Shown here: positions 6,616-8,662 of the stretch, piece after piece
How the letters are laid out: every line of letters begins with the position of its first letter
How positions within the stretch are numbered: position 1 is the stretch's first letter
From: Eubacteriales bacterium
Lineage (GTDB): Bacteria; Bacillota; Clostridia; JANYKE01
NCBI GenBank assembly: GCA_025361685.1
Contig: JANYKE010000110.1
Location: 1-8,662, forward strand
Reading direction: 5' to 3'
DNA: 8,662 bases
Translations under genes and position numbers: made by a program
The notes under the pieces: generated by a model
The model's database searches: none
What the model was told of the DNA's origin: nothing
The model's input: the letters and a program-made list of their open reading frames with translations, nothing else

Positions 6616-6721
6616 AAAGGAGGCACATCTATGTATTCAATAATCTTTTTAATGTTACGTCACAACTTTAGAAACGGACGAATGTGCCGCTTTATTTGAG
6701 GGTATAAGCGTGCAAATTTTT
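6616..6721 (+). promoter_or_regulatory. Candidate translation-dependent attenuator in the metY leader
   Basis: Two hairpins compete for the segment holding the Cys codon (6685-6687) of the leader frame. Hairpin A pairs GGCACAT (6622-6628) with ATGTGCC (6682-6688), plus AAAG (6616-6619) with CTTT (6690-6693), and would hide the leader's own AAGGAGG. Hairpin B pairs TGCCGCTT (6685-6692) with AAGCG (6706-6710) and GCA (6712-6714) around a bulged T, and is followed by TTTTT (6717-6721), so it is terminator-like though modest in strength. The stop codon lies in B's loop. The layout resembles ribosome-mediated attenuation. Stem energies were not calculated. Confidence 0.45.
6631..6699 (+). CDS. Short leader peptide (22 residues) upstream of metY
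   Basis: ATG 6631 is preceded by AAGGAGG (6617-6623) at an ideal 7-base spacing, a better site than that of metY itself, and the frame ends at TGA 6697. The peptide begins MYSIIFLM and ends LRHNFRNGRMCRFI. It has a Cys at position 19, four Arg, one His and three Met. The placement in a long leader, the strong ribosome binding site and the hairpins around the Cys codon suggest a sensing leader peptide rather than a functional protein. The RH...CR pattern recalls the Arg- and Cys-containing leader peptides upstream of sulfur genes in actinobacteria, but that likeness is from memory and may be chance. Cys is the most sensible signal for metY; Met or Arg are alternatives. Confidence 0.55.
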   Translation: MYSIIFLMLRHNFRNGRMCRFI

Positions 6722-6767
6722 GAAAAAATAATATCAAAATAAAATTATATGAAAGAGGTAAATTACC

Positions 6768-8060
6768 ATGAACAATAAAAATTATAAATTTGAAACATTG
6801 CAGGTTCACGTTGGCCAAGAAGCACCTGATTCTGCAACTGATGCAAGAGCAGTTCCAATCTACGCAACATCATCATACGTATTTGCAAATTGTGCACAAG
6901 CCGCAGGGCGATTCGGACTTACCGAAGGTGGAAACATTTACACGAGATTAATGAACCCAACATCTGACATATTCGAACAACGAATTGCAGCACTTGAAGG
7001 CGGAGCTGCAGCACTCGCGACAGCATCCGGCGCAGCAGCAATTACGTATGCGATACAAAACATTGCCCGTGCAGGTGACCACATCGTATCCGATAAACGA
7101 ATCTATGGTGGATCCTATAATCTTTTTTCCAACACTCTCCCCGATTTCGGAATCGAAACCACATTTGTTGACGCAAGCAATCCCGACAATGTTGCTGCTG
7201 CCATCAGACCAAACACTAAAGCAGTCTTTATCGAAACCTTAGGCAATCCTAATTCCACAATTGTAGACGTGGATGCTTTGGCAGCCATTGCTCATCAAAA
7301 CGGAATCCCCCTAATCGTCGATAATACATTTGCGACACCTTATCTATTCCGCCCCATTGAACACGGAGCCGACATAGTCATTCACTCAGCAACAAAATTT
7401 ATCGGCGGTCACGGCACGGTCATCGGCGGCGTCATAATCGATTCCGGCAAATTCGACTGGGCTGCCAACGACAAATTCCCCGGCCTGTCAAAACCTAACC
7501 CAAGCTACCACGGTGTCGTTTTCACCGAAGCAGTCGGAGCCCTTGCATACATAATCAAAATCCGAGTCACTTTACTTCGCGACACCGGCGCAACCATAAG
7601 CCCATTCCACTCGTTCCTATTCTTGCAAGGTTTGGAAACCCTGTCACTACGAGTTGAGCGCCATGTTGCAAACGCGCTGAAGGTTGTTGAGTATTTGTCA
7701 AATCATCCACAAGTTGAAGCAGTCAATCATCCGGCTATTGAATCTCATCCGAGCCACGAGCTGTACAAGAAATATTTTCCTAACGGAGCCGGCTCAATTT
7801 TTACATTCGAAATCAAAGGTGATGCCGACACAGCAAAAACATTTATTGACAAGCTCGAGATTTTTTCATTGCTTGCCAATGTTGCTGATGTTAAATCACT
7901 TGTTATTCACCCGGCCAGCACCACACACTCGCAGCTAAATGCCGACGAGCTCGTTGAACAAGACATAAAATCAAACACGATTCGTCTTTCGATCGGAACA
8001 GAACATATCGATGACATCATTGCCGATTTAGGCCAGGCACTTTGCCCGCAAATTGTATAA
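6768..8060 (+). CDS. metY: O-acetylhomoserine sulfhydrylase (O-acetylhomoserine aminocarboxypropyltransferase)
   Basis: PLP enzyme of the Cys/Met-metabolism family that joins O-acetylhomoserine and sulfide to give homocysteine, the direct-sulfhydrylation route to methionine. It has 430 residues, the length of MetY and longer than MetB, MetC or methionine gamma-lyase (about 380-400). Visible: FETLQVHVGQ (8-17); YTRLMNPT (58-65), the PLP phosphate contact from the partner subunit; Y113, which stacks on PLP; D185 in DNTFATPY, binding the PLP nitrogen; HSATKFIGGHG with Schiff-base lysine K210; the MetY-type segment from LRDTGA to LQGLETL (270-292); HPASTTHSQL (381-390); and R406 in IRLSIG for the substrate carboxylate. 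The start is ATG 6768 with GAAAGAGG at 6751-6758. It is monocistronic by layout: own promoter and leader before it, strong terminator after it. Some family members also make cysteine from O-acetylserine, so overlap with CysK is possible. Confidence 0.94.
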   Translation: MNNKNYKFETLQVHVGQEAPDSATDARAVPIYATSSYVFANCAQAAGRFGLTEGGNIYTRLMNPTSDIFEQRIAALEGGAAALATASGAAAITYAIQNIARAGDHIVSDKRIYGGSYNLFSNTLPDFGIETTFVDASNPDNVAAAIRPNTKAVFIETLGNPNSTIVDVDALAAIAHQNGIPLIVDNTFATPYLFRPIEHGADIVIHSATKFIGGHGTVIGGVIIDSGKFDWAANDKFPGLSKPNPSYHGVVFTEAVGALAYIIKIRVTLLRDTGATISPFHSFLFLQGLETLSLRVERHVANALKVVEYLSNHPQVEAVNHPAIESHPSHELYKKYFPNGAGSIFTFEIKGDADTAKTFIDKLEIFSLLANVADVKSLVIHPASTTHSQLNADELVEQDIKSNTIRLSIGTEHIDDIIADLGQALCPQIV

Positions 8061-8098
8061 CCACAAGCTATTTGCTAAGCTTATAAGGATCACTATAA

Positions 8099-8120
8099 AG
8101 TTACAAAGAAGTTACAAAGA
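8099..8120 (+). repeat. Perfect tandem duplication of an 11-mer before the terminator
   Basis: AGTTACAAAGA occurs at 8099-8109 and again directly at 8110-8120. The second copy runs into the 5' arm of the terminator. Probably a slippage duplication; it is too short to infer a function. Confidence 0.7.
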
Positions 8121-8153
8121 AACAAACTATTTATTGAAATAGTTTGTTTCTTT
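8116..8153 (+). terminator. Intrinsic terminator after metY
   Basis: A perfect 17-bp inverted repeat: AAAGAAACAAACTATTT (8116-8132), loop ATTG (8133-8136), and its reverse complement (8137-8153). The 3' arm ends in TTTC and is followed by further T (TTTTGTT). The stem is AT-rich but long and mismatch-free. It lies 55 bases after the metY stop and separates metY from the next gene. Confidence 0.82.
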
Positions 8154-8172
8154 TGTTGAATCGTGGTATATT
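8144..8172 (+). promoter_or_regulatory. Candidate extended -10 promoter of the nitronate monooxygenase-like gene
   Basis: TTGTTT (8144-8149) and TATATT (8167-8172) are 17 bases apart, and TGG at 8164-8166 supplies an extended -10 (TGN). The -35 lies within the 3' arm of the metY terminator. A small inverted repeat TTAAG/CTTAA (8172-8176, 8182-8186) covers the predicted start and may be an operator, but it is short. Confidence 0.45.
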
Positions 8173-8212
8173 TAAGTTGCGCTTAACGGTGCATATAACG
8201 AGGTGAATAATA

Positions 8213-8662
8213 ATGAATATAGATAGCATGAAAAAATTAAAGATAGGAAATCTGATGCCGAAGCTGCCCATAATTCAAGGCGGAATGGGTGTTGGAATTT
8301 CTCTTTCCGGATTGGCCGCAGCAGTTGCCAATCAAGGTGGAATAGGCGTCATTGCAGCTGCCGGAATCGGCTTGTTCGAAAAGGATGGTTCTACAAATTT
8401 TCTTGAGGCTAATGCGAGAGCGCTTCGCAACGAGATACGCAAAGCAAGAAACCTTACTCCCGGAATAATCGGTGTTAACATTATGGTTGCATTGTCTAAC
8501 TTTGCAGAATTAGTTAAGGCATCTGTCGATGAAGGCATAGATGCTATTTTTGCAGGCGCAGGATTGCCCCTTGATTTACCAAGTCTTGTCGACAAGTCTT
8601 CAAAGACTAAATTGATTCCGATTATTTCATCAGCAAGAGCAGCACGGGCAATCATCAGAAAA
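8213..8662 (+). CDS. Nitronate monooxygenase-like FMN enzyme, N-terminal 150 residues (cut by window edge)
   Basis: TIM-barrel flavoprotein of the nitronate monooxygenase / 2-nitropropane dioxygenase family, which also includes the enoyl-ACP reductase FabK. Open from ATG 8213 to the edge; related proteins have about 310-370 residues, so more than half is missing. Visible: KLPIIQGGMGVGIS (17-30), the first barrel strand and FMN-contact glycine-rich turn; VANQGGIGVIAAAGIG (38-53); a helix rich in Arg/Glu (66-79); IIGVNIMVALSNF (85-97); and AIFAGAGLPLDLP (111-123), which matches the family's GAGLP segment. The start is supported by GAGGTG (8200-8205, spacing 7); the ATG at 8228 lacks such a site. 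Substrate is unknown: clostridia often carry this subgroup and the name is by homology only. The catalytic His region lies outside the window, so FabK-like function cannot be excluded. Confidence 0.85.
   Translation, partial: MNIDSMKKLKIGNLMPKLPIIQGGMGVGISLSGLAAAVANQGGIGVIAAAGIGLFEKDGSTNFLEANARALRNEIRKARNLTPGIIGVNIMVALSNFAELVKASVDEGIDAIFAGAGLPLDLPSLVDKSSKTKLIPIISSARAARAIIRK

Noticed and set aside
6582..6767. SAM riboswitch or T-box in the metY leader
   Set aside because: The conserved S-box opening and GC-rich four-way stems are absent, and there is no T-box bulge (TGGNACCGCG-type) sequence. The leader is AT-rich with a translated short frame instead.
8332..8655. Minus-strand 107-codon frame in the last gene
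   Set aside because: It is antisense to the conserved FMN-enzyme frame; its Ala/Leu-rich composition mirrors the sense codons.

Overview
The window looks like chromosomal DNA from an AT-rich, low-GC Gram-positive bacterium, most likely a member of the Clostridia. The reasons are strong AAGGAGG-type ribosome binding sites, sigma-A-like TTGACA/TATAAT promoters, and protein variants I associate with clostridia (the MnmA with a TCCSLEDIEDAR segment, and the nitronate monooxygenase-like protein starting KIGNLMPKLPIIQGGMG). I see no phage, insertion sequence, CRISPR array, tRNA or rRNA.

Left part (1-3783, minus strand): two genes read leftwards, in transcription order. The first is a 520-residue fusion protein: a cytosolic heavy-metal-associated (HMA) domain, a DsbD_2/SafE-like membrane domain, a Ser/Asn-only linker and an extracytoplasmic cupredoxin-like domain. 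The second is copA, a Cu(+)-exporting P1B-ATPase cut by the left window edge. Together they form a copper or heavy-metal handling module. A 109-bp gap between them holds several small repeats.

Centre (3784-6513, plus strand): a divergent promoter region leads to an Rrf2-family regulator with three cysteines placed as in Fe-S-binding members. It is followed by cysK (cysteine synthase) and, 8 bases on, mnmA (tRNA 2-thiouridylase). cysK has a perfect-consensus promoter overlapped by a nested palindrome.

Right part (6514-8060): a second strong promoter with a related operator-like element drives a leader of about 185 bases. The leader has an excellent ribosome binding site, a 22-codon reading frame with a Cys codon near its end, and two mutually exclusive hairpins that both use the Cys-codon segment. 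metY (O-acetylhomoserine sulfhydrylase) follows, ending in a 17-bp-stem terminator. The last gene (8213 to the edge) is the N-terminal part of an FMN-dependent nitronate monooxygenase-like enzyme.

How they may work together: CysK and MetY assimilate sulfide into cysteine and homocysteine, and MnmA passes cysteine-derived sulfur to tRNA. A shared motif (core C[T/A]A[A/T]TCATATA) lies in the promoters of the Rrf2 gene, cysK and metY. The simplest reading is a local sulfur or Fe-S regulon controlled by the Rrf2 protein, with an added translation-dependent layer at metY. The regulatory links are inferences from sequence pattern; the gene identities are firm except where stated.
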